Of a stretch of DNA of 64,000 nt, positions 20,017 through 32,012 are shown one piece after another. The DNA is from Buxus sempervirens (lineage: Eukaryota > Streptophyta > Magnoliopsida > Buxales > Buxaceae). The position numbers were made by a program, and so were the translations under genes. The notes under the pieces were generated by a model. It did not search any database and had not been told where the DNA came from. It worked only from the letters and a program-made list of their open reading frames with translations. Within the stretch, counting starts at the first letter, position 1, and each line of letters begins with the position of its first letter. The stretch covers positions 36,816,392 through 36,880,391 of the forward strand of contig OX387190.1 of the NCBI GenBank assembly GCA_947561395.2, read 5' to 3'.

Positions 20017-23000
20017 TCACCAAGGACCAGTCTGTGTCCTCCTCAAGCACCGTCTTTTACCACCTCCTTGCCGATTCATCAATTCTACGGCCTGCAGCAC
20101 CAAATGGAAAATGTTAAACCACCCCTTTAACTAGTCAAATGGATCAACAACGACACATGGCAATGCTTCCCGAGTTAAATCTGAGGGGTCCACTCAATAA
20201 CGGGGTTGAAAGAGCATTCCTAGATCCCATTGAGTGAAACCTGGAGGGACCAAAGTCTTAAAAGCTTGGCAACCTTTTTCGCTTGAGCTTGACCATTCGA
20301 CACTTGTAGGGTAAGATGGTTTGGATACGTAAGAGGAAGACCTAAAGCATCACACATGAGATGCATGCTAACGGATCTAAAAGGACAAAATGAAAGCCCA
20401 AAAGGAACTCCGAAAGCATTTAAATATGTAGGGTCTTGACAAATTTTTACACGGTCCGTCCAAATTGCACTTGGTGAGTGGGGTGTCTGTAAAAGCTTTT
20501 GTCATGAAATCTTAACAGATACTACTTTAATTTTTGGCAAAAATTGTTGACCTTCTCACATCCACGTCCCACAAAAGTTGTGGTCAAGGGAAAAAGGAAA
20601 TAATTGGTGGTTGATGAGTTATGGGTCCTAACTCCCAAGAGGATGTAGACAAAAAGGGTCTAGAACATGGAGATAAATATCTAGAGTCATGATTACTATA
20701 CCAAATTTCATTGCTTAAAAGCTACAAATATCTAGGAAAGATCCTCTCAAAGAATGTAAAATAAATAAAATGAGATCTTAAAAACATTTTATGTATCATC
20801 AGTGATCAGTCCATGTATCAGCAAACACAAAACTCAACCAAAAGTAATATTCTAAGAAAAACTGTATTTCCAAAATTAACAGCATCACTCTAGTAAAGAG
20901 TCATCTGACATCTAGCTTATAGTGTTTTTTCTTTTTCCATTTTTTTCCCTAAGTAGCTTATAGTGTTGGTTTTTGCCTCTGGTGCACTTTAACGTTTTGA
21001 TGAAACATAGACTCATATATTTTTACCAGCTAACACGGGTAACCCTATCAGTAAAATTATGATTTCATCTCAAGCAGATGCTGTGGATTCTTTTCTGGGA
21101 TGCTTCATATTCAACAAGCTCCAAAAACTGGTTCAGGAGGCAGCATATGAAGGAACACAGGCCACTGCTAGATCTTTTTGCACCAAAAAACTTACTAGAG
21201 AAGCAGGAAGGACAAGTCTATAAAATTCCATTAATTGCTCACAATTTTTTTTTAGGAAAGCATTCTATTATTGCAACACAAACACGGTGTCTGGTTCAGC
21301 TAACATAATTGCAAGAACTGTGCCAAATTCAGGTTGAAAACTCAAATAGGTACCAGCATCCAGAAACAAATATCAACGAATAAGATAAATAAAGCTTTAA
21401 GTCTTGGTAATTATGTGCTCTCATGTCAGTCATTGCCTCACCATCGGACAAGTCATGGAGTTTCAGCATTATTTGCTATATTTAATGCAAGCATTGCATT
21501 AACAATAAAAAAACAAGAGGCATATCTACATCTTAAAAGGGTCATGTACCTGATTTTTCTGCATTTCCATAATATGTTCCTGCAGCAACCGAAAGACAGT
21601 CAAGAAGTGTTTTCAACAACTATCTTTATCAGATCATGTCTCACAAATGTTAAGGTTCTGACTGCAAATCTAACATACCTGTTTTTTCAGCAATTCCTGG
21701 TTCTCCTCTTTGAGTTTTGCAACTTCTGCTTCTAGTTCCATGGTGTAGGCCTGGAATAATACCGGAGGAGCATTAAGTACAGGGTGAGAAAAAAGCAGAG
21801 GACTGAGATGTCATAACAATCATAGTTACATGTGATTGGGATGTGTCTACACTCTCTGCAACATATTAGAACTGGAATCAGATAATAGAGATCCATCTCT
21901 TCAAAACATGTATGTTTCATTCCATCATCATAACCTTAACTAATTATGGATGTTCAAGTGCTGTAGAGCTTCTAACATTCATTCATTTCATGGTTTAATG
22001 TTGCTGTAAAATAACCAATATCCAAAGTAAGTAGTGTGACACAGCCATAAGATCCTATTGTGGATTTACTTTTGGGACCTGTTGGGATTACTTTCAACAG
22101 ATCCATCACTCATCTCAAATAAGATTCTAGGATTCCCATCCAACAACTATGTTGAGCTTTATATGATTAATATCAGACAACTTTTTTCAGCGATTGACTT
22201 AATTTCACAACAATGTTTCATGAGATTCAAACTAGGAAAGGATCCTGAAGATCATGTTCTCTGTGAGATGGAATATTCACTTTATAATCAACCATTTGCA
22301 GTGCATTACAAGCAGGAAACAACTGATCTTTTTTTGTTCTTTTGTTTTCTAATTTTTTTATTCTAAAAGCTTTCCTCAGGATCTGTTATACTGTCTCAAC
22401 TTTTTACCATCGAACTTCAGAAGAGAAAAACAAACACTTGCATGTTTGTTAACCAAAGCTACACAAATTAGTACAGAAACACCAGATAGAAAAGATTACC
22501 ATTAGAAAGATTCCTTGCAAACAAACTTTGAACTTAACTACTTTTGAAGTTTTTCCCAAACGCTAGTCCATGCAACCCAAAACAAATTTCAGCATTTTAG
22601 GAATACTAGCTGTCAGAGAAAATCCACATAGAACGGGTAAACCGTTCAAGAATGTTACATAATGGACATCCTCAGACCGAAAATCAAAAAGAAATATGAA
22701 ACTGAAAGGAATGCTAAAGCATAGACATCATCTGATATAACTACAATGTGCAGGCATGAGTGCTCACTGGAAAGTCTACCACAACATGTGATCATCACCA
22801 ATTTTTGATTGTTTGATGTGCTTAATTTTCCATATCATAAGAAATTAGTAAAGGGTTGTCCATGTTAATGTTATGCGGACTGAACAACATAGAATTACTT
22901 CTAATATATCGAGTGTCAGTCCATTCTAACTATCATTTTTGTGTGAAATTCTTTACTCAAGATATAATGCAACTTGGAGCACAAATCTATATGCAAATGC

Positions 23001-24277
23001 TTACACTAGCTTTGTTGCGCATGGAAATCCTAGTGATTTTAGGAAACGGTTATGAATAAACACAAGTAATTTTATTGAAGAAAGGAAAAAGGAAAAATAG
23101 AAAGAATCTCAAAGTGAAAACATTGCATCACAATTCTTTCACATTCATTCACCTGCTTACGAGCTCGTGACCTTGCAGCAGACTCTCTGTTCTTTATCAT
23201 TCTCCTCTGCCTCCTCTCAACGACTTTCTCTACAGCACCACTGCATTTCCTTCCCCTTAAATTTCCATTAAATACATAAGGAACAGGTGACAGTGAAGAT
23301 GTATCGCCATTACTCTTCCTAAGACCATCTGACGGTAGATGATTTGCAGGAGATCCCGAGGCAAGTGCAACAGCCCCAGCTCCTAAACCAACCATACCCA
23401 TCCCTCCACTCTGTAACCCACCACCCTGAGCCAAACCACTGTTCCCTGTTGGATCTCCCATTCCTACAATCCCACCCCTCATTCCCTGGTTGGCCAGCTG
23501 AGAACCATTTGTTAAATTCACAGGGGATGCGTAGGTCACAGTAGCTTGCTTAGGAAAGAGTTGCTGTTGCTGTTGCTGCTGTAGTGATGGCTGTTGCTGA
23601 GAAGATCTAGCTCCATTTACATTAAATGCTAAACCAGGGGATTGATTAGTTACTTGATTATTACTTTCCGTGATCTGATTCGCCACAACTCCATTGATCC
23701 TACCTGACTGAGTAAACCCAAGAGCTAGACCAGTGTTGTTATTGGTATGTGATAATTCACCAAAAATTCCAGTATTACTTGGTCTCCCAAATGATTGGGT
23801 ATCTTCTCTCACTACCCCTGCTCTCACCAGGAACTCCTCCAGAGTCATCTCTCCTAAAGTTTGCTGCCTCGGCTGCAAATTATGTCCCCCATTGACATTC
23901 CCTTCCTTACCACCACCACTTTCTTTGAAAATGTCCTTCCAAACTTCATCAACGGTCTTCTGACTGAGTGTCCGTGGCAAAGTTAAAGATCCCTGCCTCT
24001 GCAGATTCCCACTAGGGGCACTCCATTCTGCCGCACCAGCACAGGAGGTCATGGCTTGCATCTCTTCAGCAGTCCAGACGTTCTTCAGAAATTCATCCAT
24101 GTTCATTGAGCCGAAATCCTTTTGAGATCCACCCATGGTATTCTGGAACTCATCGAAGGTCAAAGAGTAGACGGAAGGTTGTCGGGCCAAAGGCAAATTT
24201 CCCGGTGGCCTTCCACCACCACCGAGTTCCGGCAACTGTGCATCCCCGAAATTCTTGAAGTTGATCTGAGATCCCAT
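20017..24277 (-). CDS. ABF/AREB-type bZIP transcription factor (ABI5-like, group A)
   Basis: Group A bZIP factors bind ABRE (ACGTGG/T) promoter elements and carry abscisic acid responses; SnRK2 kinases activate them at conserved sites. Four exons on the minus strand give 433 residues: 24277-23153, 21750-21679, 21579-21550 and 20091-20017. All four group-specific domains are visible. C1 is RQPSVYSLTFDEFQN (residues about 33-47), C2 is SMNMDEFLKNVWTAEE, C3 is LTLPRTLSQKTVDEVWKDI, and C4 is the C-terminal LRRTQTGPW. The basic region (RRQRRMIKNRESAARSRARKQ) ends exon 1 and the leucine zipper (YTMELEAEVAKLKEEN) starts exon 2. A glutamine run and G-rich linkers lie between. Exon 3 is a 30-base microexon coding EHIMEMQKNQ. 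The domain set fits the ABF1-4/AREB branch rather than ABI5 itself; the exact orthologue is not settled. Confidence 0.93.
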
Positions 24278-24286
24278 TTTGACAAG

Positions 24287-24895
24287 CTGGAATCAAGCAC
24301 TGTAATTAACTGCTCCAAGCTTATGGGCTTTATGCATCACCAGATCGAGTGAATTCCCTAATGCTTCGTTTCCTCCTGTTCATTCAACTTCGAATCCGAA
24401 ATTCACCACATCAAGGAACAGATAACTAAATCAGACTCCAATCCATGAGAAAGAGCTTTAGAAGCTCAAACTCAAACATATAAAAGATATTAAACTAAAT
24501 TCATGATCCATGTCTTCAAGCGAAACTGAATCTTCACTTCAAAACGGAAACAAGAAATTTCTAGTCTCGTCTCATTTGTCAACCAAAATCAAAACAGCTC
24601 GAAAGAATCGAAACGATAAAAACGAAACAAAAATTGAAACCCCTAACCCTACCACATTTCTTTGATTGCCGGCCGCCAACAACAACTAAGGAAAAGTTAA
24701 ATTAAAAAACACAAAAAATAAAGAAGTTTTTCTTGATAATGGATCAAACAGAGTGGATTATCAAAGAAAATCAGTAAAATTAAAGGAAAAAAGCTGCAGA
24801 AAAGAAATTTAAAAACGTTCTATTTTTGGAAAATAGAAAATAAAAAAAATGTAGGGAGATGCAAATATGAGAGAGTGAGAGAGAGACGTTAATAC
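24287..24895 (-). other. Intron in the 5' leader of the ABF gene
   Basis: A donor AACAG|GTATTAAC at 24896/24895 and an acceptor GATTCCAG|CTTGTC at 24287/24286, nine bases before the ATG at 24277, define a likely 609-base leader intron. It is T-rich on the coding strand, as plant introns are, and has no coding potential. Leader introns are common in ABF genes. A transcript is needed to confirm it. Confidence 0.6.
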
Positions 24896-25552
24896 CTGTT
24901 TTTTTCCCTCTATTTCCTTTCTAAATTTCGTTTGTTTGCCTTTTCCGGCTGCTCACGGCGAGACAGCGGACGTGTTTTTTTCCTTCAACTTTGCCTCTCT
25001 CTTAGGGCTCGGTGGGAGCGCCAAGTGTCGATCTTCATCTCTACACGAGTCGATATTTAAGAAGACGGGGTGGTTCGATTCAAAGCATTAAACTACCATA
25101 AAAAATTGGAAAGGTGGCCACCAGGCTTTCGAAACGTGGACCACTAACGGTTAGGTTTGGAGCCCTGACGTGACGTTCAACCAATCAATGTATGCTAGAT
25201 GGTAGGCGTTCTAGCCGTTCAGATTCGATTTCCCGATAAGTACATTGACGGTGATCTTTGTTTTTCCTGCGATCGCGGGCATGCAGCGTAAGTCTATGCT
25301 GTGTACTGCGCACACCCTTTGAGTTGAAATGTCTCAATATCAAATCAAACCTTGATATACCTTGTCTGGATTTTCGTGACAGAAATGGAGGGTTCCGATC
25401 ATAATTTTGAAAAAACTTAGCGAAATTAGGTGAGTTTGTGTGTAAAGACAAGGGAGGGAGGGCCCTAGATACGTCACAATTATGAAATTTTCTGCTATGT
25501 TTATCTGAATTGTGTCTTGCTTTTCTGTTTTGGCATGAGATGCCGTTGCGTA

Positions 25553-25634
25553 GAACATCTCACAGTGAATGTTTTCATTGTTATAAAGATTTCAAGCAAA
25601 ACCCACATAAGAGAACACTGACAATGAGATGTTC
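25553..25634. repeat. Short palindromic MITE-like element
   Basis: The ends are inverted copies: GAACATCTCA at 25553 and TGAGATGTTC ending at 25634, with weaker complementarity inside (CAGTGAATGTT against AACACTGACA). The whole unit is about 82 bases. No clear target-site duplication is visible. It shares the CATCTCA end word with the elements at 26169 and about 36263. Confidence 0.55.
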
Positions 25635-25741
25635 CATATATAGAAAATTTCACAACTAAAACAAGGTACAATTCAGGTAAACATAATAGAAAATTTCATT
25701 CTGTCAAAGCCCACAGGTATTTGATTGCGAAATGCTTCTGT

Positions 25742-25883
25742 TAAACTGTTTTCTTGAGTTAAATTTCCCATACGTGCACCTACCTAAATATAAACCTCAA
25801 CCCACATATACGTAAACTGTTTTCTTGAGTTAAATTTCCCATACGTGCACCTACCTAAATATAAACCTCAACCCACATATACG
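25742..25883. repeat. Perfect 71-bp tandem duplication
   Basis: Bases 25742-25812 and 25813-25883 are identical by eye over all 71 positions, both starting TAAACTGTTTTCTTGAG and ending CCCACATATACG. Perfect identity in non-coding sequence suggests a recent duplication or, less likely, an assembly artefact. Confidence 0.93.
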
Positions 25884-26168
25884 ACAATTACACAGGTCCC
25901 AATTATAAGGTTATGGGGTTATTAAAATTCTAGATATGTTAATTAATCATGGTGGAGACATTAGATTCATGTGTGAAAATGGTTCCGCAAATCAACAGAA
26001 ATCCTGATCTGATTTGTAGGAACGTCAGCATCACGTATGAAAAGTTCCAAAGGGAACCTCATAAAGCAAGGTATCATCTGTTCTTTTAAGTGAAAACTTA
26101 TGTATAAGCGAATTTTGAATTCTAGCACCAAGGAAATCATTTGCAATTCTTTACTGAATTATTTCTTT

Positions 26169-26296
26169 CTATTAAAGTGGATGCTTCCACGTAGAGTATT
26201 TCACGTTTACTGCTTTATTAGGTGGGTCCCACATAAAACATATATAAAAACTGAAAAACACAGGATGCTCCACATGGAAGCATCTCACTTCAATAG
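26169..26296. mobile_element. MITE-like hairpin element, about 128 bp
   Basis: The left end CTATTAAAGTGGATGCTTCC pairs with the right end GGAAGCATCTCACTTCAATAG, allowing two or three mismatches. Complementarity continues inwards to GGTGGGTCCCACAT near the middle, so almost the whole unit folds into one hairpin. This is the structure of a palindromic MITE. There is no reading frame. The transposase family is unknown. Confidence 0.65.
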
Positions 26297-28924
26297 CAGG
26301 AAACAATTTAGTCAAGAGGACAATTTCATCCCCCGAGAAGAAGCTATCGTACCACGACATTAGTTTCTTACTTGGGTGATATTTTTGATGATCTACTACT
26401 TTCAGTAAGGTATGAATTTTTTTTTCCATTTTTTTAATGGTTGACCTAACTATAGCTTTTTCTTCACCTGTATTTTTAGGCTTTTGGATGGCTTCATTGT
26501 TGAAGACTGCAAAGCTCAATGTGTCACTAAATCTAGGTTTACCCATTTTGTATAAAATCTAAATAAGGAATAAATTATTAATTAATTCAATGAAAACCTA
26601 GATCCATGACAAATATAGCATGCTTCTAGAACATAATATCATATCAGAGATTAGAGACTATTAGTGTGCAAAACCGAATTGATGATACCAAAGAAAGAAA
26701 TAAAAATATTGGGATATCATATTCTGGTTTTTTCTATCCCCTTTAATTAATAAATTAGCTTCATTCTTTATGTGTTAAAAGGGTTTTTTCTTTTCCTAAA
26801 TTAGAAAAGGGAAATAATTTATGTATTCAATGATTGTTTCATTTGGTTCAAACTTGTGCCATTTTTTTATATTTTATTTTATGTTTTAGACTCATTTTGT
26901 TTTTAACATAAAAATGGAGGATAAGGGAGAGAGAAATTGTGATGCAAGAGACGTGTGATGTTGAGGTCAGGCAGCAATTAGCACTATTAGCAAGTCAACC
27001 CAACTTCTCACCTGTGAAGAGGATAAGTGTTCCAGAATTTTGGACGGCTAAAGTGGAGGACGTACGCAACTAAGATATTTTGCTTCAATAAATTATATCG
27101 GATATGTTCACATTTTGGGTGTCCATCAAGGTATTCCAGTCGTGAATCCTGCTGCAATAAACTGAGTTTGACCGTTGGAGATGATATAGAAAGCTTTGTA
27201 TTTTATGCCAAAAGAGGATAAAACCCTAGATCCTAATCACGATCCTTACCGACAAACACAATTTAAAGCATATATATGACTTAATCGTAATCTCTACTAT
27301 TAATAAAGAGAAGGGAGAAAATATCTTTTGATTCTGGTCTTTCTTTTTTTTTTGTTTCAAACTTTGCCCTCTCGACAAACAAAACAACCCTAACATATAA
27401 CCATCACAATCCTAACATAAAGTTACTTGAGCCTTGCTGAGTGGTTATATGTATCAGATAATTAACTAGCGAAAGACGAATCCAGTGACAGCGATGTTGA
27501 GCTCCACGTCCTTTGTGGTCCAGCTCCTCAAAAGGGCAAAAGAAAATCGTGCTTTCGGAAGCTTTCGTGTCAAATGTGAACACATCAAACATAACCGCCG
27601 CGTGTAGAGCAACGAACTCTATAAAAGACAAAATATATCACTCCCTTGCCAAGCTTTTGACTTTGTCTCGTTTTATGGGGTAAAAGTCAAACAAAAAACC
27701 AAAAACAAATCTCTCCCGCTTTCGGGGCGTGTGATCACGTATCTTACAACCAATCGGCACATTCAACATTTTCTGATCTGATTGGTTTAGACGTAGACCG
27801 GATGAACCGGTCCCGTGAAATCCTTGTCATGGAGCGTGGATGCAGCGTTTTTTTCCTTTTTTTGGATGAAAGTGAATGCAACGTGTTGGAATAAAGTCCT
27901 GGCACGTATATCTGCCAATCGATAATTGTCTCAGAACAATCCATGTGGTGGGGTCCATGTGGTGAACATGGTCGTTGGCACTGCCATCAGTATAATCGAT
28001 GGGACAACGCTTCGGTACCAACATTTTTGGGTTTTAGGATGATCCTCGGACCATTTACGCAGGTATGATTCCATTGCAAGTGAAGGAGATTCAGCGTGGC
28101 GTGTCAGTGGGGTGCAAAATTATAAGATACGTCGCGACGTGCATTTCCAGCGGGAATCGAGGAAAGGCTATCAAAGAAGAAGATTCTCACTTGCTTGGTG
28201 TTTTCGGTAGCAACGTGTCAAAATATGGTAAGGGAGAAAGGTCGGTGAAAGCATGTACTCAAGCGCCGGGGGCTCTTTTCAGCTAAGTTAATAATGTTCA
28301 ATGTGTTTCGATCTTAGCTGAGAGACACGTGGAAAATTAATCGTCAGCTACTATGTTGTTTTGAGGATCTGCATGATTAATGAAACGCGTTACAAGATTG
28401 ACATGCCACGTATAGCTCTAGACTATAGACCAAAGATTAGGTCAAAGTGATATAGCGAAGAAGGGGAATTTTGGGCCTTGGAGCCCCTTTCGGTTTCGGC
28501 TTGCCAAGAGGAATTCACTTCTTCTACGAGCTTCAAGCTCCCAAGTCCCATTGATGCACGTGGCACACATCATCACAGAAGATTAACGAAGAAAGTCTTT
28601 CTACAGTCCCATGTCTGCAGCAATCTCCGGCAAAAAACACTCAGATGTTTCGTCATTGTCCTGTCCATCTTGTTTGTTCTTCTCACCAAACTCTTTCTAC
28701 GTCCCTTGTTATAATATATTACACAGCCCTACATATATAAATAAAAAATTATACTACACAATTACAATAATAATATTCTAACCCTGAGAATGTACGGGTA
28801 ACATATCATAATTTTACATGGCAGGCCTACTCACGTGGATCTAAAAAGTAACAAAGTGTTATCAATTGATGTGAACTCTCTGTAACATTTGGAACAAACT
28901 GTTTTACAAAGAAAAGATTATTTT

Positions 28925-29196
28925 CGTTTGTTTTGATGTAAAATGTTTTTTTTTTTTAGAAAATGTTTTTAGGAAAATTAATGTTTTTCAATTGTTTAGA
29001 TGGATATTGGAAAATAAAATTGAAAATGAGGATTTTTGATGGTAAGTTGTTTAAACAAATATGGTTCATATTAAGCACGAACTATTTTCCAGAAAATGAC
29101 ATACGGGATTTTCGATGGTAAGTCGTTTTTTAAAAAATAACTATTTTTTAGCAAAACGGTTTTACACAGTATTGTATTTTACATTGAAACAAATAC
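28925..29196. mobile_element. Probable MITE with imperfect terminal inverted repeats
   Basis: The left end CGTTTGTTTTGATGTAAAAT is roughly inverted at the right end (GTATTTTACATTGAAACAAA). The interior is AT-rich and contains repeated words (GGATTTTTGATGGTAAGTTG near 29030 and GGGATTTTCGATGGTAAGTC near 29106). Length is about 270 bases with no coding capacity. I could not define a target-site duplication. Confidence 0.5.
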
Positions 29197-29543
29197 TAGG
29201 AAAATCCCATTTTACTTTGAAAACATTTCAGAACCCAAGCCCAGGAGCGCCCCCCTCGTACTCCCCCGGAGTCAAATTGTAATGTTCGGGAGTCCGGGCT
29301 GCTAATGGGCAGGGTTTAATCCGAGTGAGTATCACGGGTTGGGGGACATTCTTAGTAAACGGGCTCTTCGGCGTTCCACTTGAATTATTATGTTCGCATG
29401 TCCAGAAAACAAGGGAGATCTGTTCCTATGGACGTAAGGGAGAGGACGTGCGCCTGCTAGTTTCTGTCTGCAAAAGTCGATCTTGTGGTTAAATGGGAGG
29501 CATTGTGGGCACGAATTAGCGATCTTTCGGCTGTGAGATATTT

Positions 29544-32012
29544 ATGGTTTTGAAGTTTGGATTGGAGCCATCGTTTAACAGTAACCGCATTTCAAAATTA
29601 CTCCTGCCGTTTATTCGAATATGTTACCCGCTTTCCTTCACAACGACGAACTCTCTGCAAATCTCTTCTGAAAATGGCTCCAACGAAGTTATCAATTTCG
29701 ATCAGCTGTTTCTCTCCTGCACCAAAACCCACCTCGCTAGGCGCTTACATGCCCTTCTCGTGGTGTCTGGGAATGTGCAGAACATCTTGCTCTCCACAAG
29801 GCTTGTCAATCTTTACGCCGACCTTGGCGATGTCTCCTCGTCTGCCCTGGCATTTGAACATATCCCGAAGAAGAACGTTTTCGCCTGGAACTCGATGATC
29901 TCGGGTTATGTTCGTAACTCTCGTTTCGGTGAAGCTGTAGATTGTTTCGATCAATTATTAACGAAAACGAGTATTCGACCCGATTTCTTCACTTTTCCCG
30001 TTGTATTGAAAGCATGCGGTGATCTGGTTGATGGGAGGAAGGTACATGGCTGGGTTCTTAAAATGGGGTTTGATTTGGAGATCTTCGTGGCTGCGTCTTT
30101 GGTTCATATGTACTCTAGGTTTGGGTGCGTGAGTGAGGCCCATAACGTGTTTGATAAAATGATGGTAAGAGATCTGGGTTCTTGGAATGCAATGATTTCT
30201 GGTTTTTGTCAAAATGGAATGGCAGCTGAGGCATTGGATGTCTTTGAGGAGATGAGAGTAGAGGGAGTGAAGATGGATGCAGTTACTATTTCTTGCATTC
30301 TTCCTGTTTGTGCACCTTTGAACGATCATGTGATAGGGATGATTGTCCATGTATATGCTATAAAGCACGGTGTAGAGTTGGACATAATTGTGTCCAATGC
30401 TTTGATTAACATGTATGCTAAGTCAGGTAGCTTAAGGTCTTCACAGCAGGTCTTTGATCAAATGGTAGCAAGAGATTTGGTGTCATGGAACTCAATAATT
30501 TCTGCTTATGAGCAGAACAATGATCCATTTACAGCTCTTGGGTTTTTTGCAAAAATGAAACTAAATGGTTTTCAGCCTGACGTGTTCACCCTGGTGAGTT
30601 TATCATCTATGGTTACTCAGTCTGGAGATTGTCAAAAGAGTAAGGCTGTGCATGGATTCATCTTGAGGAGGGATTGGTTTATGCAAGATATCTTTATTGG
30701 TAATGCTGTTGTTGACATGTATGCAAAATTGGGTGGCGTTGATTCCGCACATAAGGTCTTTAACCAAATGCCTAGAAAAGATGTAATTTCCTGGAATTCT
30801 TTGATAACTGGTTACGCTCAAAATGGTTTTGCAAGCGAGGCAATTGAGATTTACCGCATTATGGAAGGGTACAAGGGAATATTTCTGGACCGAGGGACAC
30901 TGGTAAGCATTCTACCAGCCTACTCCCATGTGGGTGCCTTGCAACAAGGGATGAAAGTCCATGGGCGAGCAATCAAAACTGGTTTGCACTTGGATGTGTT
31001 TGTGGGTACTTGTTTGATAGACATGTATGCTAAATGTGGGAGATTAGATGATGCAGTGTCTTTATTTAACAAAGTTCCTCGGAAGAGTTCGGCTCCTTGG
31101 AATGCCATGATATGTGGTCATGGAATTCATGGACATGGTGAGAAAGCTCTAAATCTTTTTGAACAAATGGAGTATGAGAGTGTTAAACCGGATCATATAA
31201 CCTTTGTATCATTGTTGTCAGCTTGTAGTCATGCAGGATTGGTCAATCAGGGCCAAAGGTACTTTCAATTAATGTGGGATCACTATGGGATTGAGCCTGG
31301 TTTGAAGCATTATGGATGCGTGGTGGACTTACTTGGTAGAGCTGGGTATTTGGACATGGCCTATGAGATTATAAAGAAAATGCGCATACCACCAGATGCT
31401 ACTGTCTGGGGTGCTCTTCTTGGTGCTTGCAGGATTCATGGAAATGTTGAACTGGGGTCGTTTGCCTCAGAACGCTTGTTTGAAGCTGATTCAGAGAATG
31501 TTGGCTACTATGTTTTGATTTCAAATATATATGCAAATGTAGGGAAATGGGAGGGAGTTGATAAAATGAGATCTTTGGCCAGAGGTAAGGGATTGAAGAA
31601 GACTCCCGGGTGGAGCTCAATTGAGGTGAACAATAGAGTTAGTGTTTTTTATACGGGGAACCAATCGCATCCTCAATATGAAGATATCTACAGGGAATTG
31701 ACAGTTTTGTTGGTTAAAATGAAGAGCCTGGGTTATGTGCCAGACTATAGCTTTGTGTTGCAGGATGTTGAAGAAGACGAGAAAGAGAATATTCTCACCA
31801 GGCACAGTGAAAGGTTGGCTATTGCATTTGGGATCATTAGCACTCCTCTTAAAACACCTCTTCGGATCTTCAAGAACTTGCGGGTATGTGGGGATTGCCA
31901 CAATGCCACTAAATTCATATCGAGGATCGCTGAGAGGGAGATTGTTGTGAGGGATTCAACTCGATTTCATCATTTTAAAGATGGAATTTGTTCTTGTGGG
32001 GATTACTGGTAA
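29544..32012 (+). CDS. DYW-type pentatricopeptide repeat protein, organellar
   Basis: This intronless 822-residue protein belongs to the PLS/DYW class, which edits specific cytidines to uridines in mitochondrial or plastid RNAs. The N-terminus (about residues 1-45) is rich in S, T, L and basic residues with few acids, as in an organelle transit peptide. About fifteen PLS repeats follow, with diagnostic words such as VFAWNSMISGYVRNSRFGEA, LVNLYADLG and LIDMYAKCGRLDDA. The E region (ATVWGALLGACRIHGN) precedes the DYW deaminase domain. That domain has the catalytic HSE (RHSERLAIAFG), zinc-binding CGDCH and the terminal CSCGDYW. Length and architecture resemble the Arabidopsis At4g33990 (EMB2758) group, but that is from memory and unconfirmed. 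The start is the first ATG giving a targeting-type N-terminus. The frame is open throughout and no inactivating change is seen. Confidence 0.93.
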   Translation: MVLKFGLEPSFNSNRISKLLLPFIRICYPLSFTTTNSLQISSENGSNEVINFDQLFLSCTKTHLARRLHALLVVSGNVQNILLSTRLVNLYADLGDVSSSALAFEHIPKKNVFAWNSMISGYVRNSRFGEAVDCFDQLLTKTSIRPDFFTFPVVLKACGDLVDGRKVHGWVLKMGFDLEIFVAASLVHMYSRFGCVSEAHNVFDKMMVRDLGSWNAMISGFCQNGMAAEALDVFEEMRVEGVKMDAVTISCILPVCAPLNDHVIGMIVHVYAIKHGVELDIIVSNALINMYAKSGSLRSSQQVFDQMVARDLVSWNSIISAYEQNNDPFTALGFFAKMKLNGFQPDVFTLVSLSSMVTQSGDCQKSKAVHGFILRRDWFMQDIFIGNAVVDMYAKLGGVDSAHKVFNQMPRKDVISWNSLITGYAQNGFASEAIEIYRIMEGYKGIFLDRGTLVSILPAYSHVGALQQGMKVHGRAIKTGLHLDVFVGTCLIDMYAKCGRLDDAVSLFNKVPRKSSAPWNAMICGHGIHGHGEKALNLFEQMEYESVKPDHITFVSLLSACSHAGLVNQGQRYFQLMWDHYGIEPGLKHYGCVVDLLGRAGYLDMAYEIIKKMRIPPDATVWGALLGACRIHGNVELGSFASERLFEADSENVGYYVLISNIYANVGKWEGVDKMRSLARGKGLKKTPGWSSIEVNNRVSVFYTGNQSHPQYEDIYRELTVLLVKMKSLGYVPDYSFVLQDVEEDEKENILTRHSERLAIAFGIISTPLKTPLRIFKNLRVCGDCHNATKFISRIAEREIVVRDSTRFHHFKDGICSCGDYW

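Larger units (their letters stand above)
24896..29543. other. Intergenic region between ABF and the PPR gene
   Basis: No protein gene can be supported in these 4.6 kb. The left end carries the ABF leader exon and promoter. Then come two short palindromic elements, a perfect 71-bp tandem duplication, a GC-richer stretch at about 27.4-28.9 kb with several ACGTG cores, and a MITE-like element at 28925-29196. The last 300 bases before 29544 probably hold the PPR promoter. Confidence 0.6.

Noticed and set aside
28065-28286. 73-codon plus-strand frame in the spacer before the PPR gene
   Set aside because: No recognisable motif and no supporting signals; kept only as part of the ACGTG-cluster observation.
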